Shown here: positions 63,737 through 64,000 of the stretch, piece after piece | How the letters are laid out: every line of letters starts with the position of its first letter | Numbering within the stretch: the stretch's first letter is position 1 | From: Alkalicoccus chagannorensis DSM 18086 | GTDB lineage: Bacteria; Bacillota; Bacilli; Bacillales; Salisediminibacteriaceae | Length of the DNA: 64,000 nt | Direction of reading: 5' to 3' | Assembly (NCBI RefSeq): GCF_000429725.1 | Contig: NZ_AUCK01000006.1 | Location: forward strand, 1-64,000 | Program-made: the position numbers and the translations under genes | The notes under the pieces: generated by a model | What the model was told of the DNA's origin: nothing | The model's database searches: none | Seen by the model: only the letters and a program-made list of their open reading frames with translations

Positions 63737-64000
63737 ATGTTCAACATTGAGAAAAAACTGCGTAAACGACGGAAGCAGCCTGCTCTGAGATATAAAGCCA
63801 CGCTGAAGCCTATTTCTGAAATAGGGAAAGTGTCCTTTAAAGTAGCACATGTGCACACCGGGGCAACCGTTGATTTTTACGATGTGGAACTGAACCAATA
63901 CAAAACGGAAAAATCAAGAAAGGAGAATGTGAAGGCGCGGGTACGTTCACGGGAACTGGAACTGGGCCTCCCCGGTCGGGGTGGTTTTGGGAGAATAGAT
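63737..64000 (+). CDS. Partial hypothetical protein running off the window
   Basis: 88 codons are open to the window end without a stop. It is basic, with predicted strands (ATLKPISEIGKVSFKVAHVH). ATG 63737 follows AAGGGGGATGTCAGG, 14 bases after the coiled-coil gene, so the operon continues to the right. No family can be assigned from this fragment. Confidence 0.6.
   Translation, partial: MFNIEKKLRKRRKQPALRYKATLKPISEIGKVSFKVAHVHTGATVDFYDVELNQYKTEKSRKENVKARVRSRELELGLPGRGGFGRID

Overview
The window is the start-proximal ribosomal-protein superregion of a low-GC Gram-positive (Bacillales) chromosome, followed by the left part of an integrated phage-like or satellite-like element. Gene order matches Bacillus subtilis almost gene for gene, from the 5S rRNA tail through ctsR to rpsI. 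The protein lengths, the overlapping ATGA junctions, the strong AGGAGG ribosome sites and the Firmicutes-type leaders (CtsR operator, Cys T-box, L10 and L13 leaders) all agree. The GC content looks higher than in B. subtilis, so a moderately GC-rich, perhaps haloalkaliphilic, Bacillaceae such as Alkalicoccus or a relative is my guess; that placement is inference only. Layout: 1-95 is the end of an rRNA operon. 267-4954 is the protein-quality operon ctsR-mcsA-mcsB-clpC. 5278-16603 holds DNA repair and c-di-AMP (radA, disA), yacL, isoprenoid genes (ispD, ispF), tRNA charging and cysteine synthesis (gltX, T-box, cysE, cysS), RNA maturation (mrnC, rlmB, rae1) and sigH. 16906-33682 holds rpmG-secE-nusG, rplK-rplA, rplJ-rplL, rsmC, rpoB-rpoC, rplGB, rpsL-rpsG-fusA-tuf. 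An unrecognised two-helix membrane protein separates tuf from the S10-spc-alpha cluster (35106-50079). A roughly 800-base non-coding gap with repeats precedes ecfA1-ecfA2-ecfT-truA (50884-54170), then rplM-rpsI. From about 55270 to the window end the content changes abruptly: a tyrosine integrase on the minus strand next to the intact rpsI 3' end, a divergent repressor/Cro pair with three operator-like repeats, an excisionase-like HTH protein, very small ORFs, an 858-residue primase-polymerase/D5 helicase, a symmetric four-iteron AT-rich origin, and a run of short unrecognised genes that continues past the window. This int, divergent regulators, primase-helicase, origin order is that of phage-inducible chromosomal islands and related satellites. 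No capsid, terminase or conjugation gene is visible before the window ends, so prophage and mobilisable-island readings stay open. The element is the least explained and most interesting part. The core genes are ordinary, but several of their leaders carry RNA structures worth testing.
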